64,000 nt of DNA, taken from Thalassobellus sp050294475 (GTDB taxonomy: Bacteria; Bacteroidota; Bacteroidia; Flavobacteriales; Flavobacteriaceae). This document shows positions 37,901 through 47,500 of the stretch, one piece after another; positions within the stretch are counted from its first letter, which is position 1, and each line of letters begins with the position of its first letter. Made by a program: the position numbers and the translations under genes. The notes under the pieces were generated by a model that did no database searches, was not told the origin of the DNA, and saw nothing but the letters and a program-made list of their open reading frames with translations. Where the stretch lies: contig JBNKOE010000022.1 in assembly GCA_050294475.1 (NCBI GenBank), forward strand, positions 62,001-126,000, given 5' to 3'.

Positions 37901-38020
37901 ATTTTCTATAAAGGTAGCAACGGCAATAAATATTGCAAATAATAAAATATATAAACCAGAAGCTTTAGTATTAAAAAAAGGAGTAGCGTATTTAAATATT
38001 ATTTTATATAATTTCTTCAT
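34901..38020 (-). CDS. ccsBA: Fused CcsBA (ResB-CcsA) cytochrome c biogenesis protein
   Basis: This system II cytochrome c synthetase exports heme and attaches it to CXXCH motifs. The start taken is ATG 38020 (MKKLYKIIFKYATPFF), 1039 residues; an ORF start at 38056 adds 12 unlikely residues. The N-terminal half is ResB-like with four helices and a large periplasmic domain (FHSAIIIILIGAGITRYFGFEG, GTYLSVNHDYWGTLISYIGY). The C-terminal half is CcsA-like with the tryptophan-rich WWD motif SWGRYWGWDAKETWALVTIL and heme-handling His residues in surrounding helices. It is convergent with the multiheme cytochrome operon, which encodes 48 motifs that would need it. A long periplasmic linker (about residues 500-720) with a His/Asn-rich stretch (NHNHGNNNHNSH) is an extra feature. 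Confidence 0.92.
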   Translation of the reverse strand: MKKLYKIIFKYATPFFNTKASGLYILLFAIFIAVATFIENDFGTSAAQKVIFKAWWFELLLILFGISILVNIFKFRMIQQKKWSLLIFHSAIIIILIGAGITRYFGFEGVMHIRENSASNSFLSSNSYLKFQVNKNNESFVFNEPVLFASLGNNNWHQSYLVHDDLIDIEVKNFIPNPNQVLTSNKNGKPTLKIVTSGMNGRENYFLSEGETKRIKNTLFNFNDTEIQNAFNISYKGDSLSFKTNITYSQMVMATQKRDTIYPSNNYNSLKLRALYSNNGNNFVFPEFNPKATVTIQSENVKVKNESTTALQLNVSINGKKQETIVYGNHGMSGRPQILNFDDTSISIAYGSKEVNLPFSIYLKKFIMDKYPGTNSASSYASEVVLLDKSNDVKKDFRIFMNNILNYGGYRFFQSSFDKDEKGTYLSVNHDYWGTLISYIGYILLTIGLLLTFFSKKTRFYDITQKIKKIRAKSGTFILLVLLSLSYSNIFAQSENNNAYKASAVSKTHADHFSKLVVQDFKGRMKPVHTLSREIMRKIYRKESFEGLNADQIILSLFANSSHWYTTKLIKLGKHPDILKQLGVTSNYASYNDFFNAEGKYKLQNEVRRVYDLIPKDRGVYEKELLKIDERLNILSMCFSGSLLKLIPASDDENNTWIANHNHGNNNHNSHVANNFFKAYKSALKKGIDTYDYNDANNLISELKAYQIKNGNAVMPSSSKIKAEIFLNNFNIFNRLAASYFMLGLAFLFFLFLSVFKPNIKLKKVYKILFALVIIGFIMHTIGLGLRWYISGRAPWSNGYESMIYIAWTTTLAGIIFTRKSFGGLAATMILAATILLVSMLSFLDPEITPLAPVLKSYWLTIHVSLEAGSYGFLMLGAIIGLINLILIIFTTTNNKDRIKRIVTEMSYISELTLIGGLVMVSIGTYLGGVWANESWGRYWGWDAKETWALVTILVYAFILHMRIIPKLTGLFVYNVSTIFGLATVLMTYYGVNYYLSGLHSYATGDPVPIPRWVYVVVACIIIITILAYIKKRKYKMVS

Positions 38021-38217
38021 AGAATATGATGTTGTTTTTTGAAAGTTCAAGACCATTCATATTTATAAACAACTAAGAGGAAGAAATTACGTTGATAAAT
38101 GTTATGTTTTTTTTATTTGTCTTAACTTTATATAAAGAAACAACATAGCCAAAATCTCTTATAAATAAAAAAATATAAAAAAATCGATAAAAAGCTTTTT
38201 TTTAACGATTAATTACA

Positions 38218-38225
38218 TAAATTTG
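38218..38225 (+). promoter_or_regulatory. -7 box (TAAATTTG) for the small exported protein gene
   Basis: It matches TAnnTTTG, 27 bases before the ATG at 38253. Confidence 0.5.
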
Positions 38226-38252
38226 TACTTTTAAATCCTTTAAATCTAAGAT

Positions 38253-38696
38253 ATGAAAATTAAAATTGTGTTACTTAGTTTTAGCTTTTTTTTGATAGCT
38301 GGTATAGGTTTTGCTCAAAAAAATAAAGCGCCTAAAAGTATTATTTCTAATGTAGCTATAAAAAAATATCACCATAAAGAAGAGCTAGATCGCATGCAAA
38401 AAGGTGAATTACTTGTATTGTACATGGAACGTATAGAAAGTCTTGTTAAGTTATTACCCTATATTGCTTTTGCTACAAAACCTGGGGTTACAATGACTAC
38501 TTTAGGAATTCCAAATGATAGCGATAATAGAAAAGCCCTAGATGAGCAATTTGAGGCTACTCATGATTTTTTAGTAGCCACAGGAGAGTTTGAAAAACGC
38601 ATATTACCATATTCTGATACAGATAATTTAGTTGCAGCTATACTGTTTTATGAAGAAACTATGAAATCTTTACATGAGTATAGTGAATTTCATTAG
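38253..38696 (+). CDS. Small exported alpha-helical protein of unknown function
   Basis: The protein has 147 residues with a signal peptide (IVLLSFSFFLIAGIGFAQ). After a short linker with Lys/His (AIKKYHHKEELDRMQ), the body is predicted helical (GELLVLYMERIESLVKLLPY and LDEQFEATHDFLVATGEFEK). I do not recognise the family. No lipobox and no membrane helix follow the signal, so it should be periplasmic or secreted. It has its own -7 box and a weak terminator, so it is probably a single-gene unit between the divergent ccsBA gene and the gliding cluster. Confidence 0.7.
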   Translation: MKIKIVLLSFSFFLIAGIGFAQKNKAPKSIISNVAIKKYHHKEELDRMQKGELLVLYMERIESLVKLLPYIAFATKPGVTMTTLGIPNDSDNRKALDEQFEATHDFLVATGEFEKRILPYSDTDNLVAAILFYEETMKSLHEYSEFH

Positions 38697-38712
38697 ATAA
38701 TTAATTTTTTCT

Positions 38713-38753
38713 TAAAAAAAGAGGCTTTACTATAATTATGGTCTTTTTTTTTA
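38713..38753 (+). terminator. Weak terminator-like hairpin after the small exported protein gene
   Basis: The arms AAAAAAAGA and TCTTTTTTT lie around GGCTTTACTATAATTATGG, ending in a T-run. The stem is almost all A-T, so the assignment is uncertain. Confidence 0.35.
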
Positions 38754-38822
38754 ATATTAATTGCATTTCAACGCTTGCTATCTATTTGTAATTCAGTGAT
38801 TTTATGTATTTCATCGAAAAAA

Positions 38823-38854
38823 TTGGTATTTCGCGGGTTTTTTTTGTATTTTTG
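38823..38854 (+). promoter_or_regulatory. Promoter upstream of the beta-helix protein and sprC/sprD genes
   Basis: The -7 box TATTTTTG (38847-38854) matches TAnnTTTG and a TTG (38823-38825) stands 21 bases before it, fitting the Flavobacterium -33/-7 arrangement. The predicted leader to the ATG at 38911 is about 50 bases. Confidence 0.5.
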
Positions 38855-38910
38855 ATTAATGTTAAATGTTATAAGTGGTCCAAATCTACTTAAACAAAAA
38901 ATATTTAGTT

Positions 38911-40245
38911 ATGAAAAATTTTATTTACACAATGTTGATGTTTCTTTTTGTTGTTGGAAATGTCTTTGCTCAACAAGAAAAAGGTATAATTGGTACCAAT
39001 AATTGGCTATATAATTGGACAGAATTTGAACCTGGTCAAAATGATTATGGCGAGCCAACACAAATCTTAGCAGGTAGTATCTCAGAAGATTTAACATTGA
39101 CTAAAAGAGATACTTATTTGCTTTTAGGTAATGTTTTTGTAACTAATAATGCAACATTAACCATAGAGCCAGGAACTGTAATAATTGGAGATTATGCTTC
39201 TAAAGCATCTTTAACTATTTCTAAAGGTTCAAAAATAATAGCAGACGGATTAGAAACTGATCCTATTATTTTTACTTCTAACAGAAGTGTTAAAAGAGCT
39301 GGAGATTGGGGAGGTATAATTATACTTGGTGATGCACCAACTAATAAATTTGGTAATGGATCTGTATCTGCTTTTTATACACAATTAACAAATGATTCTT
39401 ATGCAAACACAAATTATGGAGGTGAAAATACTCAAAGTAATTCTGGTGTGTTAAGATATGTAAGAATTGAATATGCTGGTAAACGAATTAAAACAGCTGG
39501 ATATTTTAGCGGGTTATTATTAGCAAGTGTGGGCAGTGAAACTGTTTTTGAAAACATTATGATAAGTCATTCTGCTGGAGATTCATTTAAAATTTTAGGA
39601 GGTAATGTTAGTTTAAATAAAGTTGTTTCATATAAAACAAATAGTAACGATTTTAAATTCAATTTAGGTGCGCAATGTAAAATTAATAATTCATTGGCTG
39701 TTAGGTCTCCATATATTTCAAGTAGTGAAGGTTCTAGATGTATGTTGGTCTCATCTTATGATAAAAAAGAATTAGTAGATTTTACCAAAAAGGGAACTTC
39801 AGTTGTAGCAACGAATTTAACATTGATAAATGATAGTGATGATTTAAAAGCTGATATAAGCATGGGCTTAGTAAAGGAAGCTATTTATATAGGAGAACAT
39901 GCATCTCTTGATATGGATAAAAGTGTTATTTCAGGTTTTAACCCGGCAGTTTTATTTGAAGATAAAATTCAGATTAATCAAGATAATTTAGAAAAAATCA
40001 AGTTTGCTAATATGTATTTTAACAATTGTAATGGAAATATTTTTGTTGAAAACAATTCTAATAATGAAGATTTAGAAAACTGGTATGGCAATAGCGCTTT
40101 TTATAATGTTTACTCTAAAAGTGATAATTCCGAAACATTTATTGATTTAAAAAATAGAAAAAGACCAGACTTTAGATTGAGTATTAATAAAATAATAGCA
40201 TCTAAAGATCATTATGTCTCTGAAGATTTAGGTGTTAATGATTAA
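38911..40245 (+). CDS. Exported right-handed beta-helix-like protein upstream of sprC
   Basis: The start taken is ATG 38911 (MKNFIYTMLMFLFVVGNVFAQ), giving a good signal peptide and 444 residues. An ORF start at 38875 adds 12 unlikely residues. Its beta-helix pattern is seen in TLTIEPGTVIIGDYASKASL, IIADGLETDPIIFTSN and DWGGIIILGDAP, the same signature as the repeat proteins 'T9SS C-terminal target domain'-like cell-surface proteins of Bacteroidota. The segment LRYVRIEYAGKRI is typical of this group. There is no recognisable C-terminal T9SS sorting domain. It lies 71 bases before sprC and could be co-transcribed with the gliding cluster, which suggests a surface role. Confidence 0.75.
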   Translation: MKNFIYTMLMFLFVVGNVFAQQEKGIIGTNNWLYNWTEFEPGQNDYGEPTQILAGSISEDLTLTKRDTYLLLGNVFVTNNATLTIEPGTVIIGDYASKASLTISKGSKIIADGLETDPIIFTSNRSVKRAGDWGGIIILGDAPTNKFGNGSVSAFYTQLTNDSYANTNYGGENTQSNSGVLRYVRIEYAGKRIKTAGYFSGLLLASVGSETVFENIMISHSAGDSFKILGGNVSLNKVVSYKTNSNDFKFNLGAQCKINNSLAVRSPYISSSEGSRCMLVSSYDKKELVDFTKKGTSVVATNLTLINDSDDLKADISMGLVKEAIYIGEHASLDMDKSVISGFNPAVLFEDKIQINQDNLEKIKFANMYFNNCNGNIFVENNSNNEDLENWYGNSAFYNVYSKSDNSETFIDLKNRKRPDFRLSINKIIASKDHYVSEDLGVND

Positions 40246-40316
40246 AGGGTATTTTGCTACTTAAAATAGTAATGCTGTTAAAGTATTGTTATTTTATAAA
40301 ATTAAATTAATATCTA

Positions 40317-41759
40317 ATGAAGAATTATGTCATTATTAATCTATTTCTTTTTGTTTTTTTATGTTTCTTTCAAAGAATAGAGGCTCAAATAGTTATTGGT
40401 ACACCAAGTTTAGGTTTTAGTCAAGCTTGTGCTAGTCCTTCTTTTAATACATATAATGTGTCATTTGTTTTTTCTTCAGAGGAGGCTTCATTAGAAACAA
40501 CAAATCAATTTATTCTTGAATTATCAGATGAAACTGGTAGTTTTTCAAATGCAACTACAATATATACTTCATCGCAAGGAGCTATTACAACATCTCCAGC
40601 TAACATAACATTTTCATTTCCAACAACTATTGCTGGAGAAAGTTATAAACTTAGAATAAAAAGTACAGATCCTGTAGCTACTAGCACTGGTTCTGTTTCG
40701 TTTGCAGCTTATTATAAAATTCAAGATGAACCTTTTACAATTAATAATTTAATTTCTACAGGTGTGTTTTGTTCTGGAGGTAGTTATTTGTTAACTATAG
40801 ATAATCCAGGAAGTAATTTAAATAATTCACCTTTACAATATCCATCACTTACTTTTAATTGGTATAAGGAAACAAGTCCTACTACAGCTATCTTTATTGA
40901 AACAAGCCCTACGTTAACTGTTACAGAACCAGGAACTTATTTTGCTAAAACAAATTATGGTACTTGTACATCAAATTCGTTTTCTAATCGAGTTACTATT
41001 AGTGAATCTACTACTGGCGGAACGTCTTCAATTAGTTCTAGTTTAGGTAATCCATATTGTTCAAGTCAAGGGGAAACGACATTAAGCGCTATAAATGCGA
41101 ATGGTTATCAATGGTATAAAGATGGTGAAGCTATATCTGGAGCTACTAATCAAACGTATCAAACCAATGAAGCTGGAGAATATTCAGTAGAAATAGATTT
41201 AGGAAATTGTAGTACTAGTGCTTCTATTAATTTAGAAAACACAGATTTTACTAGTAGTATTGATGTATTGGATGTTAATGAGATAAAAGAAAATGAAACT
41301 TTAATTGCTACGGTATCAACCACAGCAATAGACCCAGAGTTTATTTGGTACTTAAATGATTCGGTAATATCTGGTGCTATTACTAATAGTTATGAAGCGA
41401 CTCAAACAGGAGACTATAAAGTTGTTATTACTCAAACCACAGGTTGTATGGCATCTACCGAGTTTCAATTTACTGTAACTACTCCGTTTCCTAATGTTGA
41501 TAATATTCCTAATTTGATAAGTCCGAATGGTGACGGTGTAAATGATACATGGATAATTCCTCAAATATATGTAAGCGGATCAAATACGGAAGTTATAATA
41601 ATGAGTGCACAAGGAGACATTGTATTAAAAACTACAGATTATCAAAATAACTGGCCATTAAACCAGTTGGATTTTAAAGATGTAAATCCTGTTTATTACT
41701 ATATAATTACAACAGAAAATAATCAAATTAGAAAAGGCTCCATTACGGTCGTTAAATAA
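40317..41759 (+). CDS. sprC: SprC-like protein with Ig/PKD-like domains and type-B T9SS sorting domain
   Basis: The protein has 480 residues with a signal peptide (NLFLFVFLCFFQRIEAQ). Immunoglobulin/PKD-like domains carry the recurrent motifs TFNWYKETSPTTAIFIE, GYQWYKDGEAISGATNQTYQ and FIWYLNDSVISGAITNSYEA, each followed by GxYxVxI. The C-terminal about 80 residues match the gliding-motility-associated (type B) sorting domain: NLISPNGDGVNDTWIIPQI and VYYYIITTENNQIRKGSITV. Gene order (this gene, SprD-like, SprB-like, SprF-like) matches sprC-sprD-sprB-sprF of Flavobacterium johnsoniae. In that organism SprC supports SprB function at the cell surface. Confidence 0.85.
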   Translation: MKNYVIINLFLFVFLCFFQRIEAQIVIGTPSLGFSQACASPSFNTYNVSFVFSSEEASLETTNQFILELSDETGSFSNATTIYTSSQGAITTSPANITFSFPTTIAGESYKLRIKSTDPVATSTGSVSFAAYYKIQDEPFTINNLISTGVFCSGGSYLLTIDNPGSNLNNSPLQYPSLTFNWYKETSPTTAIFIETSPTLTVTEPGTYFAKTNYGTCTSNSFSNRVTISESTTGGTSSISSSLGNPYCSSQGETTLSAINANGYQWYKDGEAISGATNQTYQTNEAGEYSVEIDLGNCSTSASINLENTDFTSSIDVLDVNEIKENETLIATVSTTAIDPEFIWYLNDSVISGAITNSYEATQTGDYKVVITQTTGCMASTEFQFTVTTPFPNVDNIPNLISPNGDGVNDTWIIPQIYVSGSNTEVIIMSAQGDIVLKTTDYQNNWPLNQLDFKDVNPVYYYIITTENNQIRKGSITVVK

Positions 41760-41761
41760 AA

Positions 41762-44236
41762 ATGAAAGAATATCTATTGCATATAGTTTTATTTTTCTGT
41801 TTTGCGCAACAGTTTCATTCTCAAGAAGGCGGTGTTGTTGCGTTTAATTTGCCAATTAGAAATTCTTTAAAGTTTAATAGATATGCTATCAATCCTACTT
41901 TTACCTTTGTTAGAGAACAAAATAAGTATATAAGTTTTACTAATAAAAGACAGTGGGTTCAGTTTGATAATGCACCTCAAACTTATTTATTTAGTTATGC
42001 AGGTAGATTTAAAGAAAATGTAGGAGCAGGAGTTGCTGCCTTTCAGCAAGATTATGGTGTGTTAACTACTTTTGGAGGTGTTTTAAACTTTGCTTATAAT
42101 GCTGTTTTAAGTAGAGATAGCAACTTAACTTTTGGTATGAACCTTGGGGTTTACAAAAGCGGACTAAATTCTGGTAAAGTTATTACTAATTTTGATGATT
42201 CTTCTTTAAATAATATTCCATCTAACACTATTTTTTCTGTAAATCCAGGTATAAATTATGGTACTGGTTTTATAGATTTTGGAGTATCTATAAATAATCT
42301 TGTTTCTTATAATTTACAAACTTCAAAACTTATTGAAGATAATCCAGAGCAAAGTATACAAGGTCATATTATGTATACGGGCTATATAAATAGTCGTGGC
42401 TTTTTTGATGAAAGTAAATTTTCTGGATTAGTTAGATCAGAATTTAAAAAAGATAAAACAGTTCTTTCAGCAATAATGATGCTTACAGTTCCTAAAGGAA
42501 TATGGGCACAAACAGGATATAATACACTTTATGGCGTTTCTGCTGGAATAGGTTTAAATATTACTAATCAAATTTCATTAGAGTATAATTATGAAAAAGC
42601 TATGGGAAATTTGTTAACCTTCGGAAATTCTCATGAAATAACTCTAGCATATAAATTTAAAAATGTATTTAGATATGATTATAGTGGAGATGATGATGAA
42701 CAATCAGTTTTTAATTCAACTAAAAAACCAAGACGCATATTTGCAAAATCGAAACCTTCAACAACACAAAAAATAGATAGAGCTGCAATAGCAGAAGCAA
42801 AGGAAAAGGCTAGGTTAGAAGCAGTAGAAAAATTAAAAGTAAAACAAGAAGCTAGAGCTAAATTAATTGCAGAAGCCAAAGAAGAAGCATTAGCTAAACA
42901 GAAATTGGCAGAAGAAAAGGCAAAAGCAGAAGCGTTAGCTAAGATAAAATTAGCCGAAGAACAAGCAGAACAAAAACGATTAGCAGCAGAAGCTAAAGCC
43001 AAAGAAGAAGCACTAGCTAAACAGAAATTGGCAGAAGAAAAGGCAAAAGCAGAAGCGTTGGCTAAGATAAAATTAGCCGAAGAACAAGCAGAACAAAAAC
43101 GATTAGCAGCAGAAGCTAAAGCCAAAGAAGAAGCACTAGCTAAACAGAAATTGGCAGAAGAAAAGGCTAAAGCAGAAGCGTTGGCTAAGATAAAATTAGC
43201 CGAAGAACAAGCAGAGCAAAAACGATTAGCAGCAGAAACTAAAGCCAAAGAAGAAGCATTAGCTAAACAGAAATTGGCAGAAGAAAAGGCTAAAGCAGAA
43301 GCGTTAGCTAAACAGAAATTGGATACATTAGAGTTAGATGGTGCATTAATTAAACTTGCTCGTGATAAAGAATCTTTAGAACTAAAAAAACTGATAGAAT
43401 TAACAGAGAATTCTAAAATTGAGCAGCAAGATTTATTGATAAAACTAAAGGATGCAATTGACATAAAGCAACAAGATTTAGATAATCTAAAAGAAGAAAA
43501 TGATTTAAGCGAACAAGGTATTGTTAGTACAAAACCAAAGGTGTTTAAAAGTATTTCTGCAGAAAATAAAGCATTAGAGGTATTAACAGCAAACCTTGAT
43601 AACCTTATTAAATCTCAAGACGCTAAACTGTTAGAACTTGAAAATTTATATAACAAAAGATTAAAAATAGTTAAAGATAAAACAGAAGCTACAAATGTGT
43701 TTTATCAACAAAAAATTCAGGAATTAAAATCTGTTCAATCTAGAGCTATAAAAACAAAAGCAAGTTTGCTTTCTACCTTAGAAGTAGTAAAAGTAGCTAC
43801 AGAGTTTGAGAGAAAGCGAAGAATAAAGCGTGCTTCTTATGATAATAAAGATGATCAATATAGAAAAGATAGAGCTTCTTTAGATTTAATAAAAAAATAT
43901 ACGCCTTTAAGTAAAACACCATTAACTCAAGCTGATTTTGATTTTGGCGAAGAATTAAACAATAATATAAAAATTATAAAAGGTGTTAGTAAAGAAGTTA
44001 GTGGCTATTATTTAGTAATTGCAGTTCATAGTGATGTTGCTAAAAGAGATGAGTTTTTAAGAAAGGTAGTTGCATCTGGACAAAAAGACATAAATTTCTT
44101 TTTTGATGTAAATACAAGTAAATATTATATTTATTACAATAAGTTTGATTATATAGATACTGCTAAAAATGCACTTGAATCAAAAGAAAACAAACCATAC
44201 AACAGTAAAATGTCTATAGTTAAAATAGAAAATTAA
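41762..44236 (+). CDS. sprD: SprD-like protein: PorP/SprF-like N-terminus, Lys/Glu/Ala coiled coil and SPOR-like C-terminus
   Basis: The protein has 824 residues and starts two bases after sprC. Residues about 20-300 resemble PorP/SprF outer-membrane proteins (AINPTFTFVREQNKYISFTN, YNLQTSKLIEDNPEQSIQG, NQISLEYNYEKAMGNLLTFG). Residues about 340-530 are an uninterrupted heptad-like coiled coil with four 41-residue repeats (ALAKQKLAEEKAKAEALAK...). A further helical section follows to about 700. The end (SGYYLVIAVHSDVAKRDEFL, INFFFDVNTSKYYIYYNKF) resembles a SPOR domain that binds cell-wall glycan. It probably links the outer-membrane PorP-like part to peptidoglycan in the gliding apparatus. Context identifies it as the SprD counterpart. 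Confidence 0.8.
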   Translation: MKEYLLHIVLFFCFAQQFHSQEGGVVAFNLPIRNSLKFNRYAINPTFTFVREQNKYISFTNKRQWVQFDNAPQTYLFSYAGRFKENVGAGVAAFQQDYGVLTTFGGVLNFAYNAVLSRDSNLTFGMNLGVYKSGLNSGKVITNFDDSSLNNIPSNTIFSVNPGINYGTGFIDFGVSINNLVSYNLQTSKLIEDNPEQSIQGHIMYTGYINSRGFFDESKFSGLVRSEFKKDKTVLSAIMMLTVPKGIWAQTGYNTLYGVSAGIGLNITNQISLEYNYEKAMGNLLTFGNSHEITLAYKFKNVFRYDYSGDDDEQSVFNSTKKPRRIFAKSKPSTTQKIDRAAIAEAKEKARLEAVEKLKVKQEARAKLIAEAKEEALAKQKLAEEKAKAEALAKIKLAEEQAEQKRLAAEAKAKEEALAKQKLAEEKAKAEALAKIKLAEEQAEQKRLAAEAKAKEEALAKQKLAEEKAKAEALAKIKLAEEQAEQKRLAAETKAKEEALAKQKLAEEKAKAEALAKQKLDTLELDGALIKLARDKESLELKKLIELTENSKIEQQDLLIKLKDAIDIKQQDLDNLKEENDLSEQGIVSTKPKVFKSISAENKALEVLTANLDNLIKSQDAKLLELENLYNKRLKIVKDKTEATNVFYQQKIQELKSVQSRAIKTKASLLSTLEVVKVATEFERKRRIKRASYDNKDDQYRKDRASLDLIKKYTPLSKTPLTQADFDFGEELNNNIKIIKGVSKEVSGYYLVIAVHSDVAKRDEFLRKVVASGQKDINFFFDVNTSKYYIYYNKFDYIDTAKNALESKENKPYNSKMSIVKIEN
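42870..43320 (+). repeat. Four tandem 123-bp repeats in the coiled-coil section of the sprD-like gene
   Basis: GCTAAACAGAAATTGG recurs at 42893, 43016, 43139 and 43262, each 123 bases apart (41 codons). The copies differ by a few synonymous changes and one Ala/Thr change. The last unit is shortened. Copy number is likely to vary between strains. Confidence 0.9.
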
Positions 44237-44542
44237 AACCTATTTCTTATCTTATTTTTATAATACAACAATTTTATGTTTTGTAAGTAAAATAGTTTGA
44301 AAACATTTAATATATAAGATTAAATGTTTTTTTTATCGATAAACTACATGAATTTTGCTTTGTTTTTTCTCTGTTATAAAAAAATTACCGATATTTATAC
44401 CGTTAAAGAACTTTAAATCAAAGACGAAACATATTATTTGTAGTATTAATATTCTAAATTTAAAGAGTTTAAACAATTAAATAACGAGTGACATTTCTTT
44501 TTTATTCCCCAAAGTAAAAGAGAATTTATAAATATACCTACC
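44237..44542. other. Intergenic region between sprD and sprB
   Basis: This AT-rich stretch of 306 bases has no gene. It holds the terminator at 44300-44334 and presumably a promoter for sprB further down. I found no exact TAnnTTTG box there. Confidence 0.6.
44300..44334 (+). terminator. Terminator between sprD and sprB
   Basis: Perfect arms AAAACATTTAAT and ATTAAATGTTTT enclose a 7-base loop and are followed by a T-run. It suggests sprB is transcribed from its own promoter rather than only from upstream. Confidence 0.85.
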
Positions 44543-47500
44543 ATGAAAAAAACTACTTATGTAAACAAAGGAATTATTTCTTTATTGCTTATTACCCTAT
44601 TTTGTAGTAATTATATTTTTGCACAACTTCCAGTTCCTTTTTCACCTAGACTTCCAGGAGGAAGTATAAAAGTAAAAGGAGATATCATACTAATTGGAAA
44701 TGGTATTGTTACTGGTAAAGATTTGCCTTTACCATATAATGGTACTGAAATAAATAATGATAATGAAGGTGTTTATATAAATGTTGCAAGTGGAGGCGAT
44801 CCATCTATTTTTAGCTCTAGTAGTGCAAATTTATCGATAAACAATAGTTGTAAAGATATTTTATATGCTGGTTTATATTGGGCTTCTGTTTATCCATTAG
44901 AAGTTGCTAATAATGTAGATGTACAATTTGAGGGTACACCTAGATTTGAAGATTGGAATCAAATAAAGTTTAAACTTCCAACAGGAGGGTTTATTGATTT
45001 AGTAGCAGATAATAATCCTGATCCAGTAGGAGAAGAAGATGATATTATTTTTGATGGATATGAATATTATGGTTCAGGTGTAGAAAATTCATTTAAAGAT
45101 TCACCAATAATATGTTATAAAAATGTAACAAATTTATTGCAAGGTTTATCAGAAGCAGATGGTGAGTACACTGTAGCTAACTTAAGAGCCACTAGAGGGG
45201 TTAGAAGAGGAGGGTGCTCAGCAGGATGGACATTAGTAGTTATTTATGAGAGCCCTATATTACCTAGTAAATTTATATCTGTTTTTGATGGATATGCTGG
45301 TGTACAAAATACCACAGAATTAGATATTCCTGTTTCAGGTTTTCAAACATTACCAAGTCCTTTACCTGTAAATTCCAATCTTGGGGTCGCGGCTTTAGAA
45401 GGCGATATTGGTATTCCTGGTGATTCATTTCAATTTAAAGCAAGTACCTCAGGTACTTATACGGTATTGAGTGATGCAATAAATCAACCAGATAATTTTT
45501 TTAATTCTAGCATCACTCTTGAAGGAGTTCATGTTACTAATAGAAATCCAGCAAGTTTAAATACTCTTGGATTAGATATTAATAATTTTAAGTTACCAAA
45601 TCCATTAAACTCCGTTTTACCCAATAATGCAACAGCTGGAGATTTAAAATTAACGACGAATGGAGATGGTTATGGTGTGTTTTTAACATCTTTTGCTGTT
45701 GAAATTATAGAGCCTAAGATAACATTAACTAAAGTAGTTGAGGATACGTCAGGAAATGATATTAGTAATCAATTGGTAGATCTTGGAGATGAATTGAATT
45801 ATATAATTGGTTTTCAAAATACAGGTAATGATGATGCTACTAATCTTACTATAAGAGACGTACTACCAATAAACATTGATTTTAACTATCCAGCAGATTT
45901 GGAGGCTTTACCTCCTGGAGTTACTGTACAAAGTTATAATCCATTAACTAGAGAGCTTATTTTTAATGTTGATGATTCAGTTGTTGAAGAAAATGATCCT
46001 GTACAAGAAATACGTTTTAAAGTCTCTGTGGTATCTTCTTGTAGTTTATTAGATGATGCTTGTTCTAATGTAATAAGTAATCAAGCTTATGTAACTTACA
46101 ATGGAACTATAAATTCGACTTTTGCTATTACTGATGATCCTAGTTTAAGTGCTAATACTGGTTGTTTGATAACGCCCGCCGCAACAAATTTTTTAGCAGA
46201 TCTCAATTGTACTTTTGAGGAAGAAGTAATACTTTGTGGCGATAATGTTGTATTAACTGCAGGTAATGGATATGATGCCTATTCTTGGTCAACAAGTCCA
46301 TCTGGAACTCCTGTAATAGGTACGACACAATCTATTACAGTTACAACTCCAGGAACTTACTATGTACATAATACGGCTTTGGCTCCTTGTCAATCTATTG
46401 ATCAAGTTTTTAATGTGATTACATTTGGAGCTAATGTTACAAATCCAATTATTCCATTTGCAGATCAAGTTGTTACTTGTCCTAATGATGGTAAATCATT
46501 ACCTAATATCTTTTTATGTGGTGGAAATGATTCAAGGTTTATTCAAACGGGTATTACAGATACAACATCTATTATATGGGAAAAATTAGATGAAACAAGT
46601 TGTACTGCAGTTATAAATCAAGATTGTGCTAATGAAGATTCTGGTTGTACTTGGAATCAAGTAACAACGGGACCAGATTTTATGGCAGATACTGCTGGAC
46701 AATATAGATTAACTTTAAATTATACAGGTGGTTGTTTTAATCAGTTTTATTTCAATATTTATACCAATTTATTGGTGCCTACTGCTACAACAAAAGATAT
46801 AATTTGTAAAACACCAGGAGAGATTAATGTTGGTGGAGTTCCTAGCGGTTATGAATATAGTATTGATGGTGTAAATTATCAACCAAGTAATTTGTTTTCT
46901 ATTACTTCCCCTGGTATTTATAGTGTATACGTAAGGCAAATTGGTGTAACACCAAACCCATGTATTTTTTCAGTACCAGATGTACAAATAAGGCAACGTG
47001 ATTTTACAGTTTCAACAAATATAATTCAACCATTTTGTAATGGAGATTTTGGTAGTGTGATTGTCGCGGCAAATGATGTTCGTCCTCAATATTATTTTTC
47101 AATTTATAATGGAGCTACTCTAGTAAATAGTGTAGGACCAATTATAGCAAGTGATTACAGATTTAATAATTTAAATCCAGGGACTTATACTATAAATGTT
47201 TCTACAGAAGATGGCTGTATATATTCTGAGGATATAGAAATTATAAACCCTCCTTTACTAACAGCAACAGCAGCACTTACCAAACCACTGACTTGTACAG
47301 ATGGTGAAATTACTGTATATCCAGATGGTGGCACTCCTCCATATTACTATTTTGTGAACAGTACAACTGTTTTTCAAGGAAATCCGGAAATAGTTGTTAC
47401 AGCATCAGGAGTTTATAATATCACCGTTGTTGATTCCAATAACTGCTCTGCGGATGCTTCAATAACTGTAAATGCTTCTCAAGAGCCAGATTTTAATGTT

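Noticed and set aside
42679..43464. Long open frame on the minus strand inside sprD (261 codons)
   Set aside because: It is the antisense of the Lys/Glu/Ala coiled-coil repeats and reads as a monotonous Ser/Ala/Phe/Leu pattern, a shadow of the repeats.
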